A stretch of 64,000 nucleotides of DNA. Source: Psychrosphaera sp. B3R10 (GTDB lineage Bacteria; Pseudomonadota; Gammaproteobacteria; Enterobacterales; Alteromonadaceae). The position numbers and the translations under genes were made by a program. The stretch is taken from positions 16,304 through 80,303 of the forward strand of contig NZ_JAHKQH010000021.1 of the NCBI RefSeq assembly GCF_018861025.1. The letters run 5' to 3'. The notes under the pieces were generated by a model. The model had not been told where the DNA came from, did not search any database, and saw only the letters and a program-made list of their open reading frames with translations. This document shows positions 26,908-36,878 of the stretch, piece by piece (position 1 is the stretch's first letter; each line of letters begins with the position of its first letter).

Positions 26908-29900
26908 ATGTCTTCCAATATGAAAGAGTTTAAAAAGAATTTACTGTCTGCAAGTATCGTTGCAGGAATTTTTATGACTGCGGTACCAGTATACGCAGCG
27001 GAAGAAGTGACAAATGAAAAAGACAGTGCTGATAAAATAGAAGTAATTGAGGTCACAGGTATTCGAGGGTCGTTAATTGATGCGATGAACACCAAACGTT
27101 TTTCAGGAAGTGTTGTTGACTCAATATCTGCTGTTGATATTGGTAAGTTACCCGATGCAACAATTGCAGATTCACTGCAACGTATTACGGGCATCCAAAT
27201 CACACGTTCAGGCGGTGAAGGAGCCTTAGTTAACATTCGTGGTAATGGTAACGTAATGACCACGCTGAATGGCGAGCAAATGTTATCTGCAGGTAATGTT
27301 ACAACCGTGACACCTGATTTTGCTGACATTCCATCTACAATGGTTTCTGGCTTAGATGTTTATAAGTCATCACAAGCCAATAACCTAATTAGTGGTTTGG
27401 CCGGAACTATCGATTTACGTACAAACCGTCCGTTTTTACTTGAAGATGGTTGGACTGCTTTAGGTAAAGCAGAAGTAAGCCAAGGTTCATTAGGTAAAGA
27501 AACTGACCCATCAATCTCAGCATTTGTTGGTTATAACCTCGATAGCGAATTTGGTTTCACACTAAACGTGTCTAAATCAGACAGCTATTTGGCTGACTAT
27601 ACTACTGGGTCTCAAGGTGGTGAACCTGGTCAATATGGTGGTTGGGCGTTTATGGCGTCAGAGGCGTCTAATTTTGTCCAAGACAATGTAGATGTAAATG
27701 GCGATGGCGACTTAAATGACGTGTATTACGGTTTCCAAGGGCATCAAGCCGCTAACCGGTTTATTGACCGTGAACGCACAGGCGTAAACGCTTCGGTTCA
27801 ATTTCAAATAACGGACGAGTGGAGCATAACGAGTGACGTTTTCTATACAAAACTTAACGAGTATCAATACTTTGCAGGTGTTGTTGCGAGCCAGGCTTGG
27901 CAGGGGGTTACAGGGTGGTATACGCCAGAGTCTGTAACTGAATACCCAAATATTACTCAGGTTGATGGTGAGCCGGTGACTAATGAAGGTAGTTTTTACA
28001 CAATTCAGTCTGCTGATTACCAAGCTAGAGCAGTAAAAACCCATTCTCAAACTTGGGCGACAGAAAAAGAAGCGCTAAATACTAATTTAGAGTTAGCGTA
28101 TGACAACGGTGAGGCACTTACACTCAGCTTACGTTGGGTGCACGGTGAAGCAAATAACGATATGAGTCGCAGTATTATCGATTCATTTGTAACTTCTGGT
28201 TCTCAGATTGGCGATACCTTCCACGGTCCAGGTACTGACTTTATTAGCGATGCTAATCCTTGGGGTTACGATGGCGTAAATGCACGATTGCCAGATGGTA
28301 CTGAAGTGGATTCATATACCCAAATTCCAGTGAATATTTCGTATTTTGGTGGCACTCAAAATTGGGCCTTCGATGACGTGGTACTAGAAGATGGTTCGAC
28401 AGAAAAGTTTGGTAGTAACTTAAATCGTTATAGCAATAAGTCGAGTAACCTTTACGGTGAGTTTTCAAATGCAAATCTTGACGTAGTTCGTTTAGACGGC
28501 GCTTACGATTTAGAATTGGATGTCGTTGAAATGGTGACATCTGTTGATTTTGGTGTACGTTTAGGGCAACGAGAAGTCACTAAACAAGGCTGGTATGGCG
28601 GTGTTGCACGGACAAATGAATACGGTGATGCGTTTTTAGCTCGTTGGAAAGATACAGCTACTCAGGCACCAATTACGTTAGAGTCTTATATTGACCCCAT
28701 GTCGTTTACCGAGCTTAACGAAAAAGGCATGATTAAAGGCATTAGCGATTTTCATGGAGCAGAAGGGTTAGGCGAGTTGTATTTTATTGACCCAGAAGCG
28801 ATGAAAGATCCTATCGCTTGGCATAATGACATCTATGGTACAAACGTACTTGTACCAGACGCAGCTAATATCTATAACGTTAAAGAAACGACTTCGTCAG
28901 CGTATGTTCAATTTAACCTTGAAGGTGAACTAGCGGGCTTCCCTTACTCAGGTAATGTTGGATTTCGCTATATCGAAACCGAGTTTGATATTACCCAAAG
29001 TGAAGGTTTACAGGGCAATTCAGCCGTTTTTAATGGACAATCTTATTTAATTGGCCCAGGGATTTTACAACCTGATGGCAATAAAATTAATACGATTAAT
29101 AAATATCAGGACTTTTTGCCGGCTCTCAACATCGCGTTTGATTTAACTGAAGAGCAAATTCTTAGGTTTAGTTATACCGAAACAGTTTCTACTCATAACA
29201 CGGATAGTTTAGCTGGTGGTTTAACCGTTAATCGCGTTAAAAACTGTGCGATAGACAATGCCCAGGGCGAAGAGGTTTTCTGTGCCACTGGCGGCGGCCA
29301 AGATGGTAACCCTAATTTACAACCAAATCGTAATGACAACGCCGAAGTGTCTTACGAGTGGTATTTTAGCGAAACCGGTATGTTTAATATTGGTGCCTTT
29401 ATGGTTAAAGGGAATACTGATTTTAGGACATCACTTATTCAACGTGACGACATTGTAGATAGTGATGGTGTTGTCCGTGGTTACAACTTAACGTCTGGTG
29501 AGTTTACCGGTACGGTGCCAATTCAAACGACTGAAACATTCGACATTGAAGGCGACTGGAGTGACCCAGGAGTTGAAGTGGGTTATCAACAAGGATTCGA
29601 CTTTTTAGACGGATTTTGGAGTGGCTTTGGCGTAACTGCTAACTTTACTTATTCACCAAGTGACAGTAACGATTTGGACTTTTACGGTGGTTCGTTACCC
29701 GGCATTGGTAATTCAGAAACCCAAACAAACTTAGCGTTATGGTATGAAAACTACGGCTTACAGGCGCGTATCGCTCATAACTACCGTAGCAAAATGTTTA
29801 ATGGTGTTAAATATGAAGGTAACTATGCATTTGCTTATTACACCAATGCAACAAACTATATTGATGCCTCAATAAGTTATGACGTTACTCCATTGGTTAC

Positions 29901-30027
29901 TGTGTCTTTTCAAGGCACAAACTTAACTGAAGAGTATCAAGAAAATTACCACCAATGGGAATCAAACATTGATAGCCGTGTTTATGCGGAACGTCGTTTA
30001 ACCTTTGGTATACAAGTTAAAATGTAA
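26908..30027 (+). CDS. TonB-dependent receptor, mannan oligosaccharide uptake
   Basis: A 1039-residue outer-membrane receptor: signal peptide (cleavage near VYA-AEE), short N-terminal stretch with a TonB-box-like EVIEVTGIRGSL, plug domain (about 45-165, with DIGKLPDATIADSLQRITGI), and a 22-strand barrel. Its length and its ADSLQRI plug fit the carbohydrate receptors common in Alteromonadales and Caulobacter. It lies directly after the GH26 gene, so it probably imports galactomanno-oligosaccharides. The ATG at 26908 has AGGA six bases upstream; ATGs at 26890 and 26902 are possible alternatives. A terminator follows. Confidence 0.88.
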   Translation: MSSNMKEFKKNLLSASIVAGIFMTAVPVYAAEEVTNEKDSADKIEVIEVTGIRGSLIDAMNTKRFSGSVVDSISAVDIGKLPDATIADSLQRITGIQITRSGGEGALVNIRGNGNVMTTLNGEQMLSAGNVTTVTPDFADIPSTMVSGLDVYKSSQANNLISGLAGTIDLRTNRPFLLEDGWTALGKAEVSQGSLGKETDPSISAFVGYNLDSEFGFTLNVSKSDSYLADYTTGSQGGEPGQYGGWAFMASEASNFVQDNVDVNGDGDLNDVYYGFQGHQAANRFIDRERTGVNASVQFQITDEWSITSDVFYTKLNEYQYFAGVVASQAWQGVTGWYTPESVTEYPNITQVDGEPVTNEGSFYTIQSADYQARAVKTHSQTWATEKEALNTNLELAYDNGEALTLSLRWVHGEANNDMSRSIIDSFVTSGSQIGDTFHGPGTDFISDANPWGYDGVNARLPDGTEVDSYTQIPVNISYFGGTQNWAFDDVVLEDGSTEKFGSNLNRYSNKSSNLYGEFSNANLDVVRLDGAYDLELDVVEMVTSVDFGVRLGQREVTKQGWYGGVARTNEYGDAFLARWKDTATQAPITLESYIDPMSFTELNEKGMIKGISDFHGAEGLGELYFIDPEAMKDPIAWHNDIYGTNVLVPDAANIYNVKETTSSAYVQFNLEGELAGFPYSGNVGFRYIETEFDITQSEGLQGNSAVFNGQSYLIGPGILQPDGNKINTINKYQDFLPALNIAFDLTEEQILRFSYTETVSTHNTDSLAGGLTVNRVKNCAIDNAQGEEVFCATGGGQDGNPNLQPNRNDNAEVSYEWYFSETGMFNIGAFMVKGNTDFRTSLIQRDDIVDSDGVVRGYNLTSGEFTGTVPIQTTETFDIEGDWSDPGVEVGYQQGFDFLDGFWSGFGVTANFTYSPSDSNDLDFYGGSLPGIGNSETQTNLALWYENYGLQARIAHNYRSKMFNGVKYEGNYAFAYYTNATNYIDASISYDVTPLVTVSFQGTNLTEEYQENYHQWESNIDSRVYAERRLTFGIQVKM

Positions 30028-30043
30028 TTAATTTAACGATAGA

Positions 30044-30071
30044 AAAGCCCATATAAATGGGCTTTTTTTTT
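30044..30071 (+). terminator. Terminator after the TonB receptor
   Basis: AAAGCCCAT / ATGGGCTTT with an ATAA loop and a long T run. Confidence 0.92.
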
Positions 30072-30172
30072 GCTTTTATTAAAAAACAGTATCGATGTCT
30101 AACACAAGAGTTAGTTGGTTTTTCCTTTAAGACGTTGATGTAAATAATAAATGAAATGGAAATAAAGTGTTT

Positions 30173-31414
30173 ATGAAAACAAAAAAAATTGCAGCTATAG
30201 GTATCCTTCTATTGTCAGTGCAAGCTAGCGCTAATAAGTTTGAAGGAATTGCTGAAACGCCGCCTATGGGATGGAATAGTTGGAATACATTTGCCTGCGA
30301 TATTAACGAAGAACTAATTAAAGACATGGCCAACGTAATGGTTTCGTCTGGCATGAAAGCTGTTGGTTACGAATACATTAATATTGATGATTGCTGGCAC
30401 GGTGAACGCGACAATAATGGGTTTATTCAAGTTGACGCAACGCGTTTTCCATCGGGAATGAAAGCAGTTGCCGACTACGTACATAGCAAAGGATTAAAAC
30501 TGGGTATTTATTCAGACGCAGGGGATAAAACCTGTGGCGGTAAACCTGGCAGTAATGGTTATGAATATCAAGATGCCTTGCAGTACGCACGTTGGGGAGT
30601 AGATTATTTAAAATACGACTGGTGTAATACTGAAAATCTAAAAGCTGAAGGCGCTTATCGCACTATGCGTGATGCCTTATTTTCGGCCAAACGACCTGTG
30701 GTATTAAGTATCTGCGAATGGGGCGACAACAAACCTTGGTTATGGGGAGAGGAAATGGGACACCTGTGGCGAACTACAGGTGATATTATCGACTGTTGGG
30801 ATTGTGAAGTTGACCATGGAACTTGGTCATCGTGGGGCATCATGCGGATCTTAGATATGCAGGATGGTCTGCGTCAATACGCTGGACCGGGGCATTGGAA
30901 CGACCCTGACATGATGGAAGTTGGTAACTCTATGTCGGTAAATGAAGACCGAGCTCACTTCTCAATATGGGCTATGTTAGCCGCGCCACTTATTGCAGGA
31001 AATGACCTAAGAACGATGTCAGTAGAGGCTAAAAACACATTAACAAATAGTGACATTATTGCGATAAATCAAGACAAGCATGGTGTACAGGCGTTTAAAT
31101 ATAAAGTGGAACACGAGATGGAATATTGGTTTAAACCACTTGCTGACAAGTCATGGGCGATGATGATATTAAATCGTGGTGAGAAGTCACAAAAAGTCCA
31201 TTTTGACTGGAAAAAAGAAGATGTCGTTGACCCGTTTTTTCCAGTAGAAGGCAATAAATATAAAACCAACTTTATTAATTCACGATTTCAAATAACTGAT
31301 TTGTGGAATAAAAGATCGCTAGGCACAACCAATAAAGCGCTAACCGTCGAAGTGGCAAGTCATAGTGTGGTTGTTTATCGTCTTGATAAGATCAGCAACA
31401 AAGATAAACATTAA
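30173..31414 (+). CDS. GH27 alpha-galactosidase
   Basis: A 413-residue exported enzyme (signal peptide cleaved near QASA). The GH27 start TPPMGWNSWNTF is clear; nucleophile Asp149 lies in YLKYDWC and acid/base Asp204 in WRTTGDIIDCW, aligned by the conserved WR-x2-[GA]D. A C-terminal beta domain completes the usual layout. It would remove alpha-1,6-galactose side chains of galactomannan in the periplasm. ATG 30173 is preferred to the GTG two codons earlier. It is cut off from the receptor gene by a terminator and no LacI-type site is seen just before it, so its promoter is unclear. Confidence 0.92.
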   Translation: MKTKKIAAIGILLLSVQASANKFEGIAETPPMGWNSWNTFACDINEELIKDMANVMVSSGMKAVGYEYINIDDCWHGERDNNGFIQVDATRFPSGMKAVADYVHSKGLKLGIYSDAGDKTCGGKPGSNGYEYQDALQYARWGVDYLKYDWCNTENLKAEGAYRTMRDALFSAKRPVVLSICEWGDNKPWLWGEEMGHLWRTTGDIIDCWDCEVDHGTWSSWGIMRILDMQDGLRQYAGPGHWNDPDMMEVGNSMSVNEDRAHFSIWAMLAAPLIAGNDLRTMSVEAKNTLTNSDIIAINQDKHGVQAFKYKVEHEMEYWFKPLADKSWAMMILNRGEKSQKVHFDWKKEDVVDPFFPVEGNKYKTNFINSRFQITDLWNKRSLGTTNKALTVEVASHSVVVYRLDKISNKDKH

Positions 31415-31809
31415 CTAAAAACTAAAACAGTGCCTTATTGCGTTTAGTTGTGTAAGACAATTTGATAGGTAATATGTTAAATGGGGCTTGGCTGGTGTTG
31501 AAACTTCACCTGACTTTATGTGTTTTTCATTCGGCCAAACTCCGCTTATCCATAGGTACAATGCATGTAGCTAAATTTAGTGTTTTGAGCTTCTATTTTT
31601 CGATAACCTAATAGCGAAAAACATACTTATTCTACTTATTGCTTGGTGTTAGCTAATTTATGGCCTGAGTTATTTCAATAAGGAATTAATTACGTTATAA
31701 ATAATATTGTGTCTGGGTGTTGATTTACAACCCCAACAGGTAGGTAATGCCAATTCGATTGGTTGAATTACAGAGGCCAAAGCGTCAAAAATCATATAAG
31801 GGAATATAG
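31415..31809. other. 395-bp intergenic stretch
   Basis: No gene and no terminator I would trust after GH27. The last bases hold AAGGGA, a good ribosome site for the ATG at 31810. Confidence 0.5.
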
Positions 31810-32697
31810 ATGAATTTCACAGGAAATATTATTTCAATATTTTTGTTCCTGCCATTATTTGTTAATGCAAGTAAAGGGACAGAATTAACGGATGAATAAA
31901 AGTACACAGTATGGGCCAAACAGATGTTGGCCTCATTAGACCTACAGACTGGTAATATTAAATTACCTAATGCAGTTGCCACCCTAAACGTCCCTGAAGA
32001 TTTTTACTACTTAAGTCCTGAAGATGCGGAAAAGGTATTGGTAGAAATTTGGGGCAACCCTCCAGGACAAAACACATTAGGCATGTTATTCCCAGCGGAC
32101 ATGACGCCATTTGATCAAACATCTTGGGCAGTCACTATTGAATATGAGGAAGATGGTTATGTATCTGACGAAGACGCAGATGACATTGACTATTCTGAGC
32201 TGTTAGTGCAAATGAAGTCAGACACTGATTCGGTCAATGAAGAACGTATTAAACTTGGTTATGGTGCTGTTGCTTTAATCGGCTGGGCTGCTCCACCTTA
32301 TTACGACGCAGAGAGCCATAAGTTGCACTGGGCAAAAGAAATAAAGTTTGGTGAGCAAGAGATAAATACTCTGAATTACAACATTCGCGTATTAGGTCGA
32401 AAAGGAGTTTTAGTACTTAATTTCATCGCGAGTATAGAACAACAAGCGTTAATTGAATCGAGATTAGGTTCGGTGTTGGCGATAGCAGAGTTCGACCAAG
32501 GGTCCACCTATCGAGATTTTGACCCAGAAATTGATAACGTTGCCGCTTATGGCCTAGGCGCATTAGTGGCAGGTAAAGTTATTGCTAAAACAGGATTTAT
32601 TGCCGCTGCAATTATTTTTCTGAAAAAATTTGGGGTCATCTTTATTGTTGCAATAGGGGCATTTTTTAAACGCAAGTTTAAGCGCAAAGAAGCATAG
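31810..32697 (+). pseudogene. DUF2167 membrane protein gene broken by an in-frame stop
   Basis: An ATG at 31810, seven bases after AAGGGA, encodes a signal peptide and the start of the mature protein (MNFTGNIISIFLFLPLFVNA, then SKGTELTDE), followed by TAA at 31897-31899 (codon 30). The same frame then continues with KYTVWAKQML and a full DUF2167 protein (257 residues from 31924) ending in two membrane spans and a basic tail. Related proteins usually have Gln at or near such a place, so a CAA to TAA change is likely. An internal start would give a protein without its export signal. A sequencing error or stop readthrough cannot be excluded. It has no obvious link to mannan use. Confidence 0.75.
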
Positions 32698-32744
32698 ATA
32701 AGCTTAAATAATCAAATTAGCAGCTGTACCTATTTTATTTAACA

Positions 32745-32779
32745 TTGGAGGCCCAATGGCCTCCAACTTCTATTTTAAA
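32745..32779. terminator. Terminator between convergent DUF2167 and CE2 genes
   Basis: TTGGAGGCC / GGCCTCCAA, 9-bp perfect stem with a CAAT loop, followed by a pyrimidine/T-rich stretch on the plus strand. It may serve both directions. Confidence 0.65.
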
Positions 32780-32822
32780 GCGCATTACTTATTCGTTGTT
32801 AACAGCCAAACTCAAGCCGTCT

Positions 32823-34088
32823 TTACCAATGCATCAACTGTTTTAACGGTTGATAAAAGTCATTTGCAATAACTTTATGGATGTCTTTATTTGGATGATA
32901 ATCGCAACTATCACCTGGATTATGTTCGGCCAACAACAAAGATACTTCGTCGCTTTTATAATGTTCGACTATTTCCGTTAAGTACATTCTGAGCGTTCGT
33001 TTTGCTTCGCCACTTAACATTGGTCCATCGCTAATCGCTATCTTAACGCCTGGGTGGTCGTTGCGTATTTTATATATTAGTCGTCGATAACTTTTAACAA
33101 AGTGTTCTTGTTCAGGAAATGCTCCGGCAGCACTTGAGAAGTCATTAGTGCCTAACACGACAACCGCAAGATCCGGGTGATAGTTTTGTTGAGGCCAAAG
33201 GCGTTTTTCTATTTGATTGTCATTGTTGTATATGTCACTTTTATGCTGGTCACTGGCCTTTTTGTTAACGTCTAGGTTTGTTTGGTTTCGAAAAGACGTA
33301 GCCAATAATCTTGATTTATCTTTGTTGTCTGGTGCGGACAAGAGATAAAAGTCTTCAGCGTTAAGTTCGTTAGTTTTGCCTTGCCATGTTCTTACTACCC
33401 CTTTGCCACCAAAACAAACAAGGTGAGCCTGAGCGTCAAATTTTTCACTGAGTAACATGCCAAAGGTTTGTTTGGCATTCCACCAAGCATTAGTTTTTTT
33501 GCACTGTTCTTTAGCCAATGGAATAGGGCGGTCAATCGCATCACCACAGGTTATGGAGTCGCCAATAAATAGTATCTTTTTATTTGGTAAGGTCGGGGCG
33601 TCTAGTAACTGCCCATCATTAAGCGTTAGGTTATGTAATGTGGTAGTGCCATGCCAGCTTTCTGAACGATGCTGAATAACGACATTATGTTGCTCAATGT
33701 TTTGTGACATAAATAATGTTATGTTTTGGCGTTGTTGGGAAATTTTAAAAGATTTAGGTTCTCCACCATCAATACTTATATCGATATAGTTTGTACCATT
33801 CGTGCTTGATAGATTTGCCGTGAAGCCTTTTGCTTTCACATTCATTACAAAGGTAACGCCTGGATAACTAAACTGCACAGCGCCGTCCAGGGTTGTTATG
33901 GTGCGACCCATAACTGTTATTTTATCGTTGTTGGCTTTTACTATACCCGATTTGTTCTCTGTGGTGACACATGACGTTAAAGTTAGGGTTACAAGACAAG
34001 CGGTTAACAACCTTTTAAGTGTTGATTTTAACCTTGTAGATTTGATTTTAGCTACCTTAGCGATAACCAATTTACTTTGTATCGTCAT
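32823..34088 (-). CDS. CE2-like acetyl esterase, SGNH hydrolase lipoprotein
   Basis: A 421-residue lipoprotein (lipobox LTSC, Cys40, after a long basic leader). The N-terminal part (about 55-165) is a jelly roll and the C-terminal part an SGNH hydrolase with Ser178 in FIGDSITCG, GTNDFSS, and the late DxxH-like segment DYHPNKDIH. This two-domain order is typical of carbohydrate esterase family 2, which removes acetyl groups from mannan, xylan or glucomannan. It lies one base after the stop of the upstream SGNH gene, so the two are translationally coupled. Confidence 0.85.
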   Translation of the reverse strand: MTIQSKLVIAKVAKIKSTRLKSTLKRLLTACLVTLTLTSCVTTENKSGIVKANNDKITVMGRTITTLDGAVQFSYPGVTFVMNVKAKGFTANLSSTNGTNYIDISIDGGEPKSFKISQQRQNITLFMSQNIEQHNVVIQHRSESWHGTTTLHNLTLNDGQLLDAPTLPNKKILFIGDSITCGDAIDRPIPLAKEQCKKTNAWWNAKQTFGMLLSEKFDAQAHLVCFGGKGVVRTWQGKTNELNAEDFYLLSAPDNKDKSRLLATSFRNQTNLDVNKKASDQHKSDIYNNDNQIEKRLWPQQNYHPDLAVVVLGTNDFSSAAGAFPEQEHFVKSYRRLIYKIRNDHPGVKIAISDGPMLSGEAKRTLRMYLTEIVEHYKSDEVSLLLAEHNPGDSCDYHPNKDIHKVIANDFYQPLKQLMHW

Positions 34089-34089
34089 G

Positions 34090-34884
34090 TTATTTTCCTA
34101 ATAATACTTTTATGGCGGGTGCCACATGTTTTGCAACGATATGTAAACCTTGGGCTGTTGGGTGAATGAAATCTGCCATTAATGCCTGCGGTATGTCGCC
34201 ATTTTTATCTAAAAATTTGCTACTAAAATCTAAGAAAGTCACAGACATATCATCAGCAAAATTGTTTATTAATTTATTTGTCTGTGCGACGTACAAACGA
34301 CTGTTGTTATCTGCGTTTTGAAATAGCGGTAATATACCAAGAGTAAGTACTTTGATGTCTGGGTACATAATTTGTACCTGGGATATAACGTGTTTTACAC
34401 CTATGGCGACTTCTTCTGGGCTCTGATGTTGATGCAGAAAGTTGTTGGTACCAATCATTATAACTGCAACTTTAGGGGACAAATTACCTTTTAAACCATG
34501 TTGTAAACGCCATAGTAAATTTTGTGTCATATCGCCGCCAATAGCAAAGTTAGCAGCTTTGTATTGACTAAAGTATTGTTGATAAACCTCTTGTCTGCCT
34601 TCCCCCCAATTCCAACTTTCGGTAATTGAGTCACCTAAAAACAGTATATCTGGAGAGCTTTCGCGGGCTAATTGTAGATGTTCGGAATGACGTTGATACC
34701 ATGTCGATAATGTCATCCACGAATGATCAATTAGTCTAGGTACAGCGTTGATTGACCGATACTTGTTAGCTTGTGACGGCGTTTTGCCAATTGACATTGC
34801 ATCATCATGTGCAAAAAGGTTGAAACAACATACAGCAAAAAATCCTAGCAATGGTAAAAGATAACGGAGGTTTATTTTTGTCAT
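34090..34884 (-). CDS. SGNH/GDSL esterase, PAF-acetylhydrolase-like
   Basis: A 264-residue exported protein with a signal peptide (cleavage near residue 25). Ser86 in FLGDSITESW, Gly of AIGGDM, Asn of IGTNNF and DFIHPTAQG (Asp/His) form the complete SGNH set; overall it resembles the platelet-activating-factor acetylhydrolase beta/gamma group often used as carbohydrate acetylesterases. With its CE2-like neighbour it probably deacetylates mannan side groups. Part of the minus-strand operon AGE-sulfatase remnant-PMM-SGNH-CE2. Confidence 0.87.
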   Translation of the reverse strand: MTKINLRYLLPLLGFFAVCCFNLFAHDDAMSIGKTPSQANKYRSINAVPRLIDHSWMTLSTWYQRHSEHLQLARESSPDILFLGDSITESWNWGEGRQEVYQQYFSQYKAANFAIGGDMTQNLLWRLQHGLKGNLSPKVAVIMIGTNNFLHQHQSPEEVAIGVKHVISQVQIMYPDIKVLTLGILPLFQNADNNSRLYVAQTNKLINNFADDMSVTFLDFSSKFLDKNGDIPQALMADFIHPTAQGLHIVAKHVAPAIKVLLGK

Positions 34885-34897
34885 TTTTACATGCTCA

Positions 34898-36262
34898 TTA
34901 GTTAATTAATTTAATAAACGCGATAAGTTCATTGGTTTTTTCAGTCAAAAGTGTTCGGTCGCCACGAGTTTCTACATTAACTCGCAACAAGGGTTCTGTA
35001 TTTGACGATCGCACGTTAAAACGCCATTGGTCAAAGCTAATTCCTATACCGTCAATGGACTCGACTTTACATGCTCCATTGGCGTACTTGTTCGATAGTG
35101 CTTTGAGAATTTTGTCACTGTTATTTACTGTTAAGTTTATTTCGCCACTGCATGGGAACTGACTGGTGGCTTGATTCACTAATTGTGATAGGGTTTTCCC
35201 AGACATACAAAGTAACTCTGTAATTAACAACCAAGGTATATTGCCGTTGTCACAGAAGTAAAAGTCTCTAAAATAATGGTGTGCGCTCATTTCGCCGCCG
35301 TAAATAGCGTTTTCAGTTCGCATTCGTTCTTTAATAAATGCATGACCTGTTTTACTTTTTATGCCGATACCGCCAGCTTGTTTTACCGCAACTTCGGTAT
35401 TCCAATATAAACGCGGATCAAAGATGATATTTTGATTAGGGTTGGTTTTTAATAACTGACTCGCCAATAGCCCAACCAAATAATAACCTTCGATAAATTC
35501 ACCATGTTCATCAAAGAAAAAACATCTGTCAAAATCGCCATCCCACGCAATTCCTAAGTCAGCCTTATGGTCAATAATAGCCTGTCGTGTCACTGCTCGG
35601 TTTTCAACAAGAAGGGGATTAGGAACGCCATTAGGAAACTGACCATCTGGGGCGAAATTCACTTTAATGAATTCAAAAGGTAAAAAGGGCTCGATGGCAT
35701 CAATAACAGCGCCAGCACCGCCATTACCAGGATTCACTACAATTTTAAGCGGTTTTATTTGGTCAACATCAATAAACGTTAAAAGCTTTTTAATGTAGAA
35801 AGCTCTAGGTTGTTCTTGTTGATAACTTCCTTTAGATTGCGGCGCTTGTAATGAATCAAAACTTTGATTAGCAATACAGGCTTTAATTGCGCTTAAGCCT
35901 GAATCGCCACTTATGGGACGCGAACCTTGACCTACGAGTTTCATCCCGTTGTAGTTTGCCGGGTTATGACTGGCGGTTACACAAACACCCCCGTCGGCAT
36001 TAAAAAATGGAACAGCAAAATAGATTTCTTCGGTGCCACATTGGCCGATATCAATTACATTCACGCCACTGTCAATTAACCCTTTAGCGAGAGCTTGGCA
36101 TATATCTGGCCCAGATAGACGAATATCATGCCCAATGACCACGGTTTTACAGTCTATTATTGTGGCGTAAGCTCGACCAATTTCATAGGCTAATGTTGGA
36201 TTTAACTCGTCAGGAACAATGCCGCGAATATCGTACGCTTTGAAACAGTTTAATGAATACAT
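34898..36262 (-). CDS. manB: Phosphomannomutase
   Basis: A 454-residue enzyme of normal length for the phosphomannomutase/phosphoglucomutase group. Phosphoserine Ser98 lies in TASHNP, the metal loop is DGDFDR (241-246), the sugar loop is GGEMSAHHYF, and the C-terminal phosphate loop RSSNTEPLLR is present. It interconverts mannose 1-phosphate and mannose 6-phosphate. Here it would take the mannose 1-phosphate released by the GH130 phosphorylase. A good AAAGAG site lies before the ATG; the gaps to both neighbours in the operon are only 13 bp. Confidence 0.92.
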   Translation of the reverse strand: MYSLNCFKAYDIRGIVPDELNPTLAYEIGRAYATIIDCKTVVIGHDIRLSGPDICQALAKGLIDSGVNVIDIGQCGTEEIYFAVPFFNADGGVCVTASHNPANYNGMKLVGQGSRPISGDSGLSAIKACIANQSFDSLQAPQSKGSYQQEQPRAFYIKKLLTFIDVDQIKPLKIVVNPGNGGAGAVIDAIEPFLPFEFIKVNFAPDGQFPNGVPNPLLVENRAVTRQAIIDHKADLGIAWDGDFDRCFFFDEHGEFIEGYYLVGLLASQLLKTNPNQNIIFDPRLYWNTEVAVKQAGGIGIKSKTGHAFIKERMRTENAIYGGEMSAHHYFRDFYFCDNGNIPWLLITELLCMSGKTLSQLVNQATSQFPCSGEINLTVNNSDKILKALSNKYANGACKVESIDGIGISFDQWRFNVRSSNTEPLLRVNVETRGDRTLLTEKTNELIAFIKLIN

Positions 36263-36275
36263 AATTTACTCTTTG

Positions 36276-36878
36276 TTAATTGGGCAATGCCAGATACTGA
36301 GGTAATAATGGAGTGTCTTTTGGGACTAAAATCAGACGTCTAAAACCATAACTATTTTTATGTTGATATAATTCAGCATAATAAGCTTGATCAAAACCGC
36401 GGTCATGTGGCATGTACCCTTCGGTTTTACCTAAGTGCCATTTTCCCCATGTTGCTATTTTATAGCCAGATTTTTTCATTATATTAGACAACAGCGTTTC
36501 GGATAAATTAAGAAAGTCGCGACCGCCGTGGACACCGGAAACCCCCGTTTTATAAAAATCTCTTCCCGTTAACAATGACGCTCGTGTAGTTGAACATACC
36601 GGTGTAACTGAAAAGTCGCTAAACTGTACCGATTGTTTGGCAAGTCTGTCTTGGTTGGGTGTATGGATTGAGTCATGATTGTGCAAGGACAAATCGTCAT
36701 AACCCAAATCGTCCGCTGTAATTAGCAATATATTCGGTCTTTGTTCTGTTGCAAAAGCAGGTTGTAAACATAAAATAAAACAAGTCACTAATAACTGGAC
36801 GAATAAGACGCCACAATAAGTTATTTTGCGCTTAACTGTGCTCAAAAAGCCAAACCGGCTAGTATTATCTAACTGCAT
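36276..36878 (-). pseudogene. Truncated sulfatase remnant
   Basis: About 200 residues with a signal-anchor-like N-terminus and the start of an S1-type sulfatase: NILLITADDLGYDD (metal Asp pair) and the modification motif CSTTRASLLTGR with Cys95, then GYKIATWGKWHLG and PHDRGFD. Full-length relatives run 450-600 residues; here the frame ends soon after GFDQAYY with a tail lacking the second half of the active site. Most likely an internally deleted or degraded sulfatase, not functional. In the motif the usual Pro is Thr (C-S-T-T-R). Its likely start (36878) overlaps the AGE stop by 14 bases; an ATG at 36908 is an alternative. Confidence 0.7.

Noticed and set aside
27755..27765. AACCGG match inside the TonB receptor gene
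   Set aside because: Only a half site within coding sequence.
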